A DNA stretch of 64,000 bases from CBDCGJ01 sp965238305. GTDB lineage: Bacteria; Pseudomonadota; Alphaproteobacteria; GCA-2731375. A program made the translations under genes and the position numbers. Of this stretch, positions 41,087 to 50,315 are shown in pieces. The notes beneath the pieces were generated by a model, which was not told where the DNA came from, did not search any database, and worked only from the letters and a program-made list of their open reading frames with translations. The stretch is taken from assembly GCA_965238305.1 (NCBI GenBank), contig CBDEHK010000001.1:3410001-3474000 (forward strand), read 5' to 3'. Positions within the stretch are counted from its first letter, which is position 1; every line of letters starts with the position of its first letter.

Positions 41087-42514
41087 TTAATTTCCCCGTC
41101 CATACTCATCATCAAAACGAATGATATCGTCTTCTCCTAAATACCCACCCGACTGCACCTCGATAAGGTCTAAAGGGACCTTGCCGGGATTTTCCAATCG
41201 ATGTTTGGTACCAAGCGGAATGTAAGCGGATTCATTTTCAGTCAAGACAAGTGTTTCTTCGCCTCGCACCACGCGCGCGGTACCTGTTACGACAACCCAA
41301 TGTTCAGCCCGGTGATGATGCATTTGTAGCGACAGTTTGGCGCCTGGTTTAACAGTGATCTGTTTAACCTGAAAACGTGGACCGGCTTGGACCGTCCGGT
41401 AATGCCCCCACGGTCGATAAACGGTACGATGTTCTAAAACTTCGTTACGGCCTTGCGATTTTAGATCATCGACCAATATTTTTACATCTTGCGCGCGGCC
41501 CTTTGGCGCGACCAAAATTACATCTTCCGTGGCGACAACAATCATTTCATTAAGCCCGATCGCGGCAACTAGATCCGTTTCACTACGAATGTATGAATTT
41601 TTGACGTCCCGCAAAACGACATCGCCTTGTAAGACATTGCCGTTGGCGTCCTTTTCGGCAATATCGAACAATGCCGACCACGATCCAAGATCATTCCAGA
41701 TGATATTCGTTGGAACGACTGCGGCATACTTGGTCCGCTCCATCACCGCGTAGTCAATTGAAATGGCGGGTGAAGCCAAAAACGCTGTCTCATCAAGACG
41801 GAGAAAATCAAGGTCCTGCTTTTTGTTTGATAATGCAGCTTGCGCAGCAATCACGATTTCAGGCTGAAAGCGCTCGTGCTCGGCCAGATAGCTTTTGGCT
41901 GAAAACAAAAACATGCCACTATTCCAGAACCAATCACCGCTTGAGATCAAACTTTCAGCTGTTGCTCTATCTGGCTTTTCAATAAACCGACTGACTTCAA
42001 ATACCCCTGGGACGGAACGGAGAGAGTTGCCGCGTTGAACATACCCGTAACCGATTTCAGGCGCCTTAGGAAAGAGGCCAAATGTGACCAGAACGCCCTG
42101 TGTTGCCGCATCCACAGCTTGGTCAATTGCCGGTAACATTTTTTTGAAATCTTCAATGGCATGATCTGACGGCATCACAAAAAGTGGTGTGTCCGAGAAA
42201 TCTTCCATCATCATCGCAGCAATCGCCAGTGCTGGCGCGGTGTTGCGCCCTTCGGGCTCAAGAACGATGGCACGGGGTTCGATATCCAGTTCGCGCATTT
42301 GTTCGGCAATGACAAAGCGGTGTGCTTGGTTGCAAATAATTAACGGTGCCTCAAAGCGCTCAGCGTCACTGACACGGCGAACAGTTTCCTGAAACAAACT
42401 CGCGTCCGTCGCTAGCGGAAGCATCTGTTTTGGCATCATCGCACGAGATAATGGCCAAAGCCTCGATCCAGCCCCGCCTGACAAGATGACTGGTTGGATT
42501 TTTCCTTTGATCAA
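41087..42514 (-). CDS. manC: Mannose-1-phosphate guanylyltransferase / mannose-6-phosphate isomerase
   Basis: A 475-residue bifunctional enzyme that isomerises fructose-6-phosphate and makes GDP-mannose. The pyrophosphorylase signature GGAGSRLWPLSRAMMPKQML is at residues 14-33, FIEKPD near residue 178, and the C-terminal cupin isomerase region has YRPWGHYRTVQ and LQMHHHRAEHWVVV. It is the last gene seen in the leftward polysaccharide locus and suggests that mannose, or a GDP-mannose-derived sugar such as fucose or rhamnose, is in the polymer. Confidence 0.92.
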   Translation of the reverse strand: MIKGKIQPVILSGGAGSRLWPLSRAMMPKQMLPLATDASLFQETVRRVSDAERFEAPLIICNQAHRFVIAEQMRELDIEPRAIVLEPEGRNTAPALAIAAMMMEDFSDTPLFVMPSDHAIEDFKKMLPAIDQAVDAATQGVLVTFGLFPKAPEIGYGYVQRGNSLRSVPGVFEVSRFIEKPDRATAESLISSGDWFWNSGMFLFSAKSYLAEHERFQPEIVIAAQAALSNKKQDLDFLRLDETAFLASPAISIDYAVMERTKYAAVVPTNIIWNDLGSWSALFDIAEKDANGNVLQGDVVLRDVKNSYIRSETDLVAAIGLNEMIVVATEDVILVAPKGRAQDVKILVDDLKSQGRNEVLEHRTVYRPWGHYRTVQAGPRFQVKQITVKPGAKLSLQMHHHRAEHWVVVTGTARVVRGEETLVLTENESAYIPLGTKHRLENPGKVPLDLIEVQSGGYLGEDDIIRFDDEYGRGN

Positions 42515-42810
42515 ACTCGTTGTTTCCTTATGCAGTTAATGAAAATTACGAATTTTCAACTATTGCCACATTAATACGAAGTGGTAAATACGGGGAACAT
42601 GTCACTGGCTCACGGTGAACTTCGTCTTTTTCATCAGAAAATCTTCACTTTAGATACCAAAACTTGACTGTGAATTTTCTCACTCAGATTGGTCCAACTT
42701 CAGGTCAGCAGATCAGTTACCTAACCTTCCACGCATTTATTGAATTCACATTACGGAAAAATTGGACCCAGGCGCTCTGGTCGGTGTCTATATTACACCG
42801 CAACTTGGCG
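42515..42810. other. Gene-free stretch between manC and the cyclase gene
   Basis: These 296 bases are AT-rich and contain no supported coding frame. Short inverted stretches such as GAAAATTACGAATTTTC near 42540 could serve as control sites or a weak terminator of the cyclase transcript, but nothing is diagnostic. A promoter for manC probably lies here. Confidence 0.4.
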
Positions 42811-45525
42811 CTATTTTGTTAGCGCAATATATACACCCCTCCAGGACTGGCCTGGCGGGTTACTTTCGAGATTGTCGATACGGCTTTCGAACAAATCGTA
42901 AAGATCCGCAAGACTTTCGTCCAATTCACGGCACTGAACAATATTGGTCCGTGCCCCGTCCCAATCTTGCGCTCGATAATGGGTGAGAAATTTTTGGTGC
43001 AGCGCTGACAGTTTCTGGAATTTCTCACTCTGCGCAAATTCGGGCATACCCAAAAGGGCATAAATACGGGTCGCCTGTCGTCTTCCCTTGACGGCGATCA
43101 GATCAACTTCCAAGGCTGCATAGTCGGGAGCTAACTCCCGCGTTTGTTCGCTAATGATAATGGGAACGCCATAATTTTTCGTCTGACCTTCCAATCGGGA
43201 CGCCAGGTTCACCGTGTCACCCAGGACGGAATAGTCAAAGCGTTGCTCGGACCCTAAGTTGCCTACAAGGCATGTGCCGGAATTTACGCCTATGCCAATA
43301 TCCAATTGCAGTGCCGACAATCCTTCCGTCTCAGGCCGCCAGGCCGCCACCCGCTCCTCGGTATCGAACAAGTCGTCTCGGTCAAGTTTCTGCTTGTATT
43401 CCTCAAGCTCGTCATCAGCACCGCCTGCGCCTTGACCGGAAGCCAACGAAAGCCAGAAGACACCTTCCGTCATATTTTCCCGTGACAGCGCGTCCTTATT
43501 CAGTAGATGCAAACCATGGTTTCGTTGTGCTGGCGCGTAGCCTTGCTTGGCCGATCGTTCGAACCAAAAGTCGGCCGCAACGTTGTCCACTGGCACTTCA
43601 GTACCGTCACGGTAGTGCTTGCCTAGACGGTGTTGGGCTTTAGCCCGTCCTTGCTCTGCGATCCGGCGTAACTCATACAGTGGATCGTTATTAGCAAGTT
43701 CCGCCGATGATTCAGCGCCAGCATCGTTATCTTCAGGGTTGTCTCCACTTAGCAGTTCTGCATTCAAATTTTCCAAATTATTGTACATTTCCAGAACCGC
43801 CTGACAGGCGTGGTCTGCATGGTTTTTGTCCTCCAGCGGCGCATTCCAAAACGCCATTATTGCGTCGCCAATGTACTTGTCGATCGTGCCTTTATTATTC
43901 AAGATAATTTCAGTCATCGGCGTCAAAAACCTATTGAGTAGGGTCGTCAGTCCTTGCGGATCTTCGCGAAAATGCTCGGATATGGAAGTGAATCCGCGAA
44001 GATCGCAAAACATCACGGTCATCTCACGACTTTCACCACCCAAACTCAGCCCGGCCGGATTGGCAGCCAATTGATCAACCAATTCCGGTGATAAGTAATG
44101 CTTGAAGGCCGAACGCACTTGTTGACGTTCGGCCTCCGTTTGCATGAACGAAAGGCCTTCCACGACGATATAGATAACCATGACCATCAACGTCGGTACC
44201 AGCGGATCGAACAACCAACCGTATTCTTTGAAGGCAAACCAAGAACCGTAAACAACAATCACCGAGGCCAAGACACCGATGACCATACCGGCAATGGCGC
44301 CGACTCGGCGTAAAAACAAGATTAGAAATCCACCCAGCACTATCATATAAAACAATTCGACCGCGTCTGCGTAACTTGGGCGGTTAAGGAAATCGCCCGC
44401 TAGGATTTGCTCGAGGACTTGTGCTTGAACTTCGACGCCGGGAATTGTCGCGTCCAACGGCGTGGCGCGAATATCGTATAATCCGGGCGCACTCGTCCCG
44501 ACGAAAACAATCTGTCCTTCGACTTGAGAGGAATCGAAGTCTTCCAACAGAACTTTCCAAGCTGGTATATAGCGTGCTGGTTCGTGCTTGGTGAAACGTC
44601 CCCACATGCGGCCGTTCGCATCAGTCGGGATCACGAACTCTCCGATACGAATGCTGTGCACACCGGTTTGTTCGCCGAACGACTCAACGTCACTCGCACC
44701 GGAAGATTTGATAAAGTTGGTAACGGCCCCTTGCGCCACGCGCAAGGCCTCGGCAGCAAGAGTGGGATATAACGCATCCCTGACGCGTAAAACCAAGGGC
44801 ACGCGACGAATAATCTGGTCGATTTCAGGTGTGTAGTTCAGGGCAGCGTTCCCGGTCCCACGCTGTTCGATGATCGGCAGGTTTAATATTGCGCTGCGAA
44901 ACTCGGGGATAAATGGCCGTGGGTCATCGCCGGCGGTCGCGAAAGTGGCTCTTTCCATCGGGAGACCAAATTGCGGCGCCAATTTGTGACTGGAATCACT
45001 CAACCGCCAGACCATTTTCTTTCCGGTTTCGGTCGAATGCGAACTGTTGCTTATGTTTCCCACTGCGTCTTGTGCCAACACGAATCCGGTGATTACGGGC
45101 GATTCACCAATGGTTTCCGCAAATATCTCATCATGGACCGGTAAATCTGTCTCGCCGTCACGAAGTGCTAGGACTTCCTTCGTTGCCGGCCACAACTGAA
45201 TGACCTGCTCGGGCGAGGTTCTATCCGACTCCGCAAAAACCATGTCGAAGGCAATGGCGACGGCTCCGGATTGACCCAATCTTTCCACGATCTTCGCCAT
45301 GATTGTGCGCGGCCAAGGCCACTGCCCAAATTTTGCCAAAGACGCGTTGTCGATATCGACTATTTTCACCGGCATGCGCGCATCATAGACGCGCGGCTCC
45401 GTCCGCTGATATGCGTCAAACACAACGAACCGCAGCTGTTGAAGCGCAACCGGATCCCAGACACGGAATGCCAACATCGCGACAAAAATCACGAAAGGGA
45501 ACGCGTAGATAACGTAACGCCGCAT
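42811..45525 (-). CDS. CHASE2-domain class III adenylate/guanylate cyclase with a Sel1-like insertion
   Basis: A 904-residue membrane receptor cyclase. After one N-terminal helix comes a periplasmic CHASE2 domain (about residues 25-370, with VKIVDIDNASLAKFGQWPWP and AIAFDMVFAESDRT), then three helices (about 375-455). The catalytic domain has MFCDLRGFTS near residue 503 and YIGDAIMAFWNAP near residue 550, with both metal Asp present, and resumes at GIGVNSGTCLVGNLGSEQRF near residue 745. About 150 residues are inserted between these halves, including Sel1-like repeats (AKAQHRLGKHYRDG, DFWFERSAKQGYAPAQ). It probably makes cAMP or cGMP in response to an envelope signal. Confidence 0.9.
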   Translation of the reverse strand: MRRYVIYAFPFVIFVAMLAFRVWDPVALQQLRFVVFDAYQRTEPRVYDARMPVKIVDIDNASLAKFGQWPWPRTIMAKIVERLGQSGAVAIAFDMVFAESDRTSPEQVIQLWPATKEVLALRDGETDLPVHDEIFAETIGESPVITGFVLAQDAVGNISNSSHSTETGKKMVWRLSDSSHKLAPQFGLPMERATFATAGDDPRPFIPEFRSAILNLPIIEQRGTGNAALNYTPEIDQIIRRVPLVLRVRDALYPTLAAEALRVAQGAVTNFIKSSGASDVESFGEQTGVHSIRIGEFVIPTDANGRMWGRFTKHEPARYIPAWKVLLEDFDSSQVEGQIVFVGTSAPGLYDIRATPLDATIPGVEVQAQVLEQILAGDFLNRPSYADAVELFYMIVLGGFLILFLRRVGAIAGMVIGVLASVIVVYGSWFAFKEYGWLFDPLVPTLMVMVIYIVVEGLSFMQTEAERQQVRSAFKHYLSPELVDQLAANPAGLSLGGESREMTVMFCDLRGFTSISEHFREDPQGLTTLLNRFLTPMTEIILNNKGTIDKYIGDAIMAFWNAPLEDKNHADHACQAVLEMYNNLENLNAELLSGDNPEDNDAGAESSAELANNDPLYELRRIAEQGRAKAQHRLGKHYRDGTEVPVDNVAADFWFERSAKQGYAPAQRNHGLHLLNKDALSRENMTEGVFWLSLASGQGAGGADDELEEYKQKLDRDDLFDTEERVAAWRPETEGLSALQLDIGIGVNSGTCLVGNLGSEQRFDYSVLGDTVNLASRLEGQTKNYGVPIIISEQTRELAPDYAALEVDLIAVKGRRQATRIYALLGMPEFAQSEKFQKLSALHQKFLTHYRAQDWDGARTNIVQCRELDESLADLYDLFESRIDNLESNPPGQSWRGVYIALTK

Positions 45526-45653
45526 GTCCGTCGCTCCGTAGCATTCTTGTTTCAGATGCTTTGCCGTTTTGGCCGCGGGGCCGAACGGTCAATCTCACAA
45601 AGCAAAGTGCCCGTCGTCCGATAAGTTCAGTCCACTGCGCCTAAAATTGCAAG

Positions 45654-45668
45654 GACATCAAGGATGTC
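45654..45668 (-). terminator. Short hairpin after the glycosyltransferase gene
   Basis: GACATC and GATGTC pair around a 3-base loop 17 bases after the glycosyltransferase stop; in the transcript a U-containing run follows only loosely. It is a weak terminator candidate before the cyclase gene. Confidence 0.3.
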
Positions 45669-45684
45669 TCCGGTGTTTTTCCGC

Positions 45685-46887
45685 TCAAGGCTTCAATATT
45701 TCACCGATAAACATTGAACGCCTAGCGAAATTTTCCATTACGTAGAATTGTACCCGCTTGGCGTTTTCTTCCCAGAAGAATTTCTTTTCATGGAGGCGTT
45801 CATAGGCAGCGCATCCCATTTGACGTCGCAAATCAGCGTTCCGACACAGGTTTAGTACTTGGCACTTAAAGGATTGTGGATCATTTGGGTCAAACAGAAG
45901 AGCAGAAACCTTGTCGACTAAAATCTCGCGAATATTTGGCTGATCAGGCGCCACGATACTTCTCTTCATCGCCATATATTCAAACAGTTTGAGCGGCGAC
46001 GCATATTCGGTCGCGCCTGGTTGTAGTGCCACGTCGAAGGCCGCCAGATACTTCGCCAAATCAACATGAGCGACCGCGCCCGTTATCGTCAATTGCTTCG
46101 ACACACCCATAACATCAGCACGCTGTTTTAGAGACACAACACCTGGTCCATCGCCGACGACGAGGAAATGAAGACCGCGCGAGATCGTGCCCTCACCAAG
46201 TAACTCCAGAACAGTTTCAAGGCGGTGCCAATCGCGCACGAACCCAGCAAAACCAATAACTGTGAAGCCCTCAAGGCCCAGTGCTGTTTTCGCCTCGTTT
46301 GAAGAATCATGACCGGCAAATTGGGTCGAATTGATACCGTTATGAACGACTTCGACCTTATTTTTGCCGACACCCACTTGAGAGAGCATTTCCGCTAACA
46401 CCTCACTAACCGGCAAGAGCCGGTCTGCCGATTGTAGGATGTAGTTCTCGCAAAATGCGGCCAATCGCTTGGATCGCAACCCATCCACTCTGCAGCGCTC
46501 GAGGAACAAGGGAGAATTAACTTCCAGGATCAGCGGTATACCTGAAATTCTTCGCAGCCAAACGCCGCTGACCTGAAAGAGGCTAAATCTCTCGTAGACA
46601 AAATCGGGGCGATACTTGCGCCAAACTATCAGCAGAACAATAAAGTCTGGTATGTTATGGATGATTTCGAGCCATTCATATGCCACCCGTGGCATGTATC
46701 GCTTTAAAACCCGTACGAGCCCATGCGTGTCGCCGCTGTTAAGTCTGTCCAACACCGGCGGACCGACAATATTTACATCACAACCGATTGTACGGAACGC
46801 GTTGACCATCTGTGCAAAGTGTACCGCTTGGCCATCGCGAGAGCCTATACGATGGTGAAAGAGGATCCTTAATTTTTTTGCCGACAA
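45685..46887 (-). CDS. Glycosyltransferase, GT4 family
   Basis: A 400-residue GT-B glycosyltransferase. The N-terminal half has the FHHRIGSRDGQAVHFAQMVN acceptor-side loop. The C-terminal half has VIGFAGFVRDWHRLETVLE, LVVGDGPGVVSLKQRADVMG and the nucleotide-sugar site QPGATEYASPLKLFEYMAMK with its acidic pair. It probably adds a sugar to the lipid-linked repeat unit on the cytoplasmic face. It lies 81 bases after the priming sugar transferase gene in the leftward polysaccharide locus. Donor sugar is not predictable here. Confidence 0.88.
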   Translation of the reverse strand: MSAKKLRILFHHRIGSRDGQAVHFAQMVNAFRTIGCDVNIVGPPVLDRLNSGDTHGLVRVLKRYMPRVAYEWLEIIHNIPDFIVLLIVWRKYRPDFVYERFSLFQVSGVWLRRISGIPLILEVNSPLFLERCRVDGLRSKRLAAFCENYILQSADRLLPVSEVLAEMLSQVGVGKNKVEVVHNGINSTQFAGHDSSNEAKTALGLEGFTVIGFAGFVRDWHRLETVLELLGEGTISRGLHFLVVGDGPGVVSLKQRADVMGVSKQLTITGAVAHVDLAKYLAAFDVALQPGATEYASPLKLFEYMAMKRSIVAPDQPNIREILVDKVSALLFDPNDPQSFKCQVLNLCRNADLRRQMGCAAYERLHEKKFFWEENAKRVQFYVMENFARRSMFIGEILKP

Positions 46888-46968
46888 CGCAACCGCCCCT
46901 CATTTCAATTTAACTTCGTTAACAGCTTGGAATGGTAGGTTGGAGAGACAACGCGCCATCCTGATAAT

Positions 46969-48351
46969 TTATCGAGCCGAACTCGGCCACAGCATGACCC
47001 GTGCTGTCTGCAATATAATAACAATATCCATCAGGATGTTGCCGTATTTGACGTAGTAAAGGTCAAGTTCCAGTTTTCTGGCCGCATCTGCTTCTGAACT
47101 CGCATATGGAAAATTGACCTGCGCCCATCCGGTCAGGCCCGGTTTGACGGCATGGCGGTCTGGGAAATAAGGATGACCCCTGCTGATCTGACTGACAAAC
47201 TGCGGTCGCTCTGGGCGTGGGCCGACGAAACTCATGTCGCCGCGCAGAATATTCCAGACCTGCGGCAGTTCATCGAAGCGCAAATGACGGATAATTTTAC
47301 CCACTGTGGTCACTCGCGGGTCATCGCCATTGGACCAAATCGGTTCACCATCTGCTTCTGCATCCAAACACATACTTCTAAACTTTAGCATTTCAAACGG
47401 TTTTCCCGACAGCCCGACGCGTCGTTGTCGATAAACTACCGGCCCCCGGTCTTCCAGAAGGATGGCGAGCGAAATCAAAACAAAAACTGGCATGAAACAA
47501 AACGCGATCAATAGACCCATAATTAGATCGCTTGCTCGTTTTAGCCCGCGATGGATGGCATTCGTTTGGAAACCCTGTTCGACGAAAAACCAACCTGGGC
47601 GAAGATAATCTAGGTCCACTCGACCTGTTTCCTTGGAATAAAAGGACTGATAATTTAGTATTCGAATTCCCTTCAACCTGCTTTCGACTAGCTCCCGTGT
47701 CGGAAATTCGGTGTGATTTTCGGTCGCAATAACCAAGATCTCCGCGCCGTGAGCTTGCAAATCGGCAACAAAATTGTTTTCTGACAAAAATTCAAGGTCA
47801 TGTGGAAGCTTAGTTTCTTCGCCGAAAATCGGGATAAAACCAACGCAATAAAAACTTGCGAATTCTTTGCCTTGCAACTCATAGATTCGCAAAGCTTGTT
47901 CGCCGCAACCCAAAACGACAACACGACGTTTCAAAACATCGGAGTTCAAGGCATCCTTTAAAAAGCGGCGCAAAACAATGAGAGAAACAAATGCAATAGG
48001 TACGGCGACGACCATAATTGCCCGCCAAATAACTAACAATGGAAAAGAATAAAACAGAAGCGCAAGGACAGAGTAGGACACAACAAAAGAGACTATTAAG
48101 CGCGGAACAAAGATTGTACCACTGGTCACCGAGTCTTTTCGATAGAGGCCGAAAACGAACATCCAAGAGAATATGACGGCCCAGAATAGTAACGCTTTTG
48201 GCACGTTCGCGAGCAAATCCGACATTGTAAAATCAACGTCTACCCAGCTCGTGTACAAACCGATGTAGAAGGCAAGCAGCAACAAGACGCTTTCAAAAAA
48301 AGCGAGGAGTGTAATACTGACAGGCGTGTCGATCTGGAATAATCTTATCAA
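46969..48351 (-). CDS. Polyprenyl-phosphate sugar phosphotransferase (priming enzyme, XrtA-system type)
   Basis: A 460-residue priming transferase with four or five N-terminal helices, a nucleotide-binding-like middle domain (KRRVVVLGCGEQALRIYELQ) and the C-terminal catalytic bacterial sugar transferase domain. The catalytic part has KRASDLIMGLLIAFCFMPVF, VVYRQRRVGLSGKPFEMLKF and RHLRFDELPQVWNILRGDMS. It transfers a hexose-1-phosphate to undecaprenyl phosphate, the first step of repeat-unit assembly. Its N-terminal MIRLF start fits the sugar transferases of exosortase-associated exopolysaccharide loci. Confidence 0.9.
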   Translation of the reverse strand: MIRLFQIDTPVSITLLAFFESVLLLLAFYIGLYTSWVDVDFTMSDLLANVPKALLFWAVIFSWMFVFGLYRKDSVTSGTIFVPRLIVSFVVSYSVLALLFYSFPLLVIWRAIMVVAVPIAFVSLIVLRRFLKDALNSDVLKRRVVVLGCGEQALRIYELQGKEFASFYCVGFIPIFGEETKLPHDLEFLSENNFVADLQAHGAEILVIATENHTEFPTRELVESRLKGIRILNYQSFYSKETGRVDLDYLRPGWFFVEQGFQTNAIHRGLKRASDLIMGLLIAFCFMPVFVLISLAILLEDRGPVVYRQRRVGLSGKPFEMLKFRSMCLDAEADGEPIWSNGDDPRVTTVGKIIRHLRFDELPQVWNILRGDMSFVGPRPERPQFVSQISRGHPYFPDRHAVKPGLTGWAQVNFPYASSEADAARKLELDLYYVKYGNILMDIVIILQTARVMLWPSSAR

Positions 48352-48591
48352 GCAGAACCTCTACGCCTTGTCTATCATGAACACCATTCCACTGGGCGGA
48401 ATCGGCAACAACGCCCATGTCAATATCGAACCGAGAGACGGTTGTTGGAACTCGGATACGTGCGGAGCACCAGAATTCCCACTCAACAAGTTTTGACATC
48501 ATATTGGCGTTATGTGTCAAACATCAAGCAACAGAAAATTGAATTGTTTTCTTTTCTTACTACATTTCTACATCGGAATCTCTATGATTTT

Positions 48592-50148
48592 TCATTCTTG
48601 AATCAGCGAAATCAACGTTGATGTAGAAACATACTGTCGCAAAAGATGTGCTGCGGTGGCTGCATCCTCACTATATGTTGCTGACAAAGCAATTACTGCA
48701 GTTTGCGGTTGTCCGCCAAAAATCGCCTGTTTTGCTTGCATATATTTGGCGATAAATGGATTGCCGACGATATTGCTGTCGATCCAGTAAAGCAACAGAA
48801 CCAACCTGGTGCTGCCACCCATTTTTATTTTACTGGCATTGATGAATAGTATGTCGCCTCCGACCTCTAACTCCAGCGGTCTGCGTCCGGCTTCCAGCCA
48901 ACCGTTGTTCTCCACTATCTGATGACGATCGCTGACAGCTTCAGCGCCCTGCCGGTCGGTGTTAAAAAACGCGATATAAATGGAAATATCTTTGTCGCCG
49001 TTCACGTAACTGCGACGAAGTTCCGTGTCTGCGTCGATCGCAGTCGGGTACCAATTGTCGACTGGTTTTTCAAGCAAATGCCAATTTTTTCCCAAACTTG
49101 GCTCAGCCAGCACAAAACTTACTTCTTGAGGGTGCTTGATCAGTCCGGGCCAATAATGTGGTACAAGTATAACGTTAATGGCCAAACAGGCCGTCAGAAT
49201 AAAGCGTGTCGGCGAAGTGTGGGAGAACTCAGTCGGCCTGAGATTGGGTTCGCTTTGCACAGTCGCCAATTCTCGATCACGCATAAAATAAGCCATTGCG
49301 ATGAGAACGGCCAACACCACACTTGTGAAGCCCAAACCGTAGCTGAGGTGGCCAAACAAGGTTTCAGCATCGAACAAACCCTTTTGTTCTAAATAAATCA
49401 CGCTGGCGGCACGCAAAGCATTCGCGAGAACAGGGACGCAAAACGCCAACGCAAGAAAAGCCAATCGACGCCACCAAGATCGCATCAGCAAATTTGCGGC
49501 TAAAAGACTGACCGCAAGCCCAACAATGAAAAACCGCAACCCGGCGCAAGCCTCTGCAATCCTGTAATCTGTTGCCGGAAGTCGAATGAGATAACCGTCC
49601 ATGATGGCGCTGACATCGACAATATTTAGGAACAGGACAACCAACAGTGCCGCAAGATCTTGCAACGGCGCAATCAACACCTCACCGAACGGTACAGCGA
49701 AATAAAGATACGCGAACGGAAAAAGAATGTGCCGTACTATTCGCCAACCGAAAATAGTCAGCGTAAATGCTTGGATGGTCGCGATAAGAATGAATTGTTG
49801 AAGTACCAGTACTGAGGCGGCTTTCGCTGCCACCATTAAAACCGCCAACACCATGAGCGCGATCAAACCGGCAAATGTCGGGCGGGGCGACAACACCAAA
49901 ACGTCGGCGCGCCGAAAGTAGATCAAGGCCAATGCAATAGCGACAACGACATAGCCATGCTCAAAACTGGGAGACGTTGACCAGATTCTGATCAGTGCGG
50001 CACCAACGTCTGAAAAAATCAGAAGCGTCGCGGCCATCAGGAAAATCCATATGATACCCGGCAAAAGCCAAATTTTAACCGACGGCAATCGACGACCTGC
50101 GGTGTCAACACTCATAAGTTCGAACAATATATGATTTCCGACCGCCAT
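48592..50148 (-). CDS. xrtA: Exosortase A fused to EpsI domain
   Basis: A 518-residue membrane protein. The N-terminal 300 residues form the exosortase with about eight helices and its catalytic set: Cys near 201 in EACAGLRFFIVG, Arg near 244 in NALRAASVIYLE and His near 266 in FGHLSYGLGF. The C-terminal 200 residues are an EpsI domain (NGWLEAGRRPLELE, VLLLYWIDSNIVGNPF). Exosortases cleave PEP-CTERM-type sorting signals at the inner membrane; no such substrate is encoded in the window. ATG codons at 50148 and 50115 are both plausible. It is part of the leftward locus. Confidence 0.92.
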   Translation of the reverse strand: MAVGNHILFELMSVDTAGRRLPSVKIWLLPGIIWIFLMAATLLIFSDVGAALIRIWSTSPSFEHGYVVVAIALALIYFRRADVLVLSPRPTFAGLIALMVLAVLMVAAKAASVLVLQQFILIATIQAFTLTIFGWRIVRHILFPFAYLYFAVPFGEVLIAPLQDLAALLVVLFLNIVDVSAIMDGYLIRLPATDYRIAEACAGLRFFIVGLAVSLLAANLLMRSWWRRLAFLALAFCVPVLANALRAASVIYLEQKGLFDAETLFGHLSYGLGFTSVVLAVLIAMAYFMRDRELATVQSEPNLRPTEFSHTSPTRFILTACLAINVILVPHYWPGLIKHPQEVSFVLAEPSLGKNWHLLEKPVDNWYPTAIDADTELRRSYVNGDKDISIYIAFFNTDRQGAEAVSDRHQIVENNGWLEAGRRPLELEVGGDILFINASKIKMGGSTRLVLLLYWIDSNIVGNPFIAKYMQAKQAIFGGQPQTAVIALSATYSEDAATAAHLLRQYVSTSTLISLIQE

Positions 50149-50315
50149 GCATCGCCGAAATTTGTCCGCAGTATCCTACATTCCAGACAATATCTTTAGG
50201 ACATCTTCAGGATTTTTCTTTTAACGCCATATTTCTGGAATTTCGCAATATCCGCCAATTCCGAAACATAAAAGATGTGACGCAAGTGATGGCCGTTGTG
50301 CATCACCGAGCAAGT

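Noticed and set aside
40851..41090. Plus-strand frames of 76-79 codons next to manC
   Set aside because: They begin in an IS-like end, have no recognisable motif and overlap the manC stop; treated as non-coding.
42762..42986. Plus-strand 74-codon frame between manC and the cyclase gene
   Set aside because: Two thirds of it lies opposite the cyclase 3' end, so it is a shadow frame.
48293..48520. 75-codon minus-strand frame between the priming transferase and xrtA genes
   Set aside because: It overlaps the start of the transferase gene in another frame, and the protein has no similarity or ribosome site that I can support.
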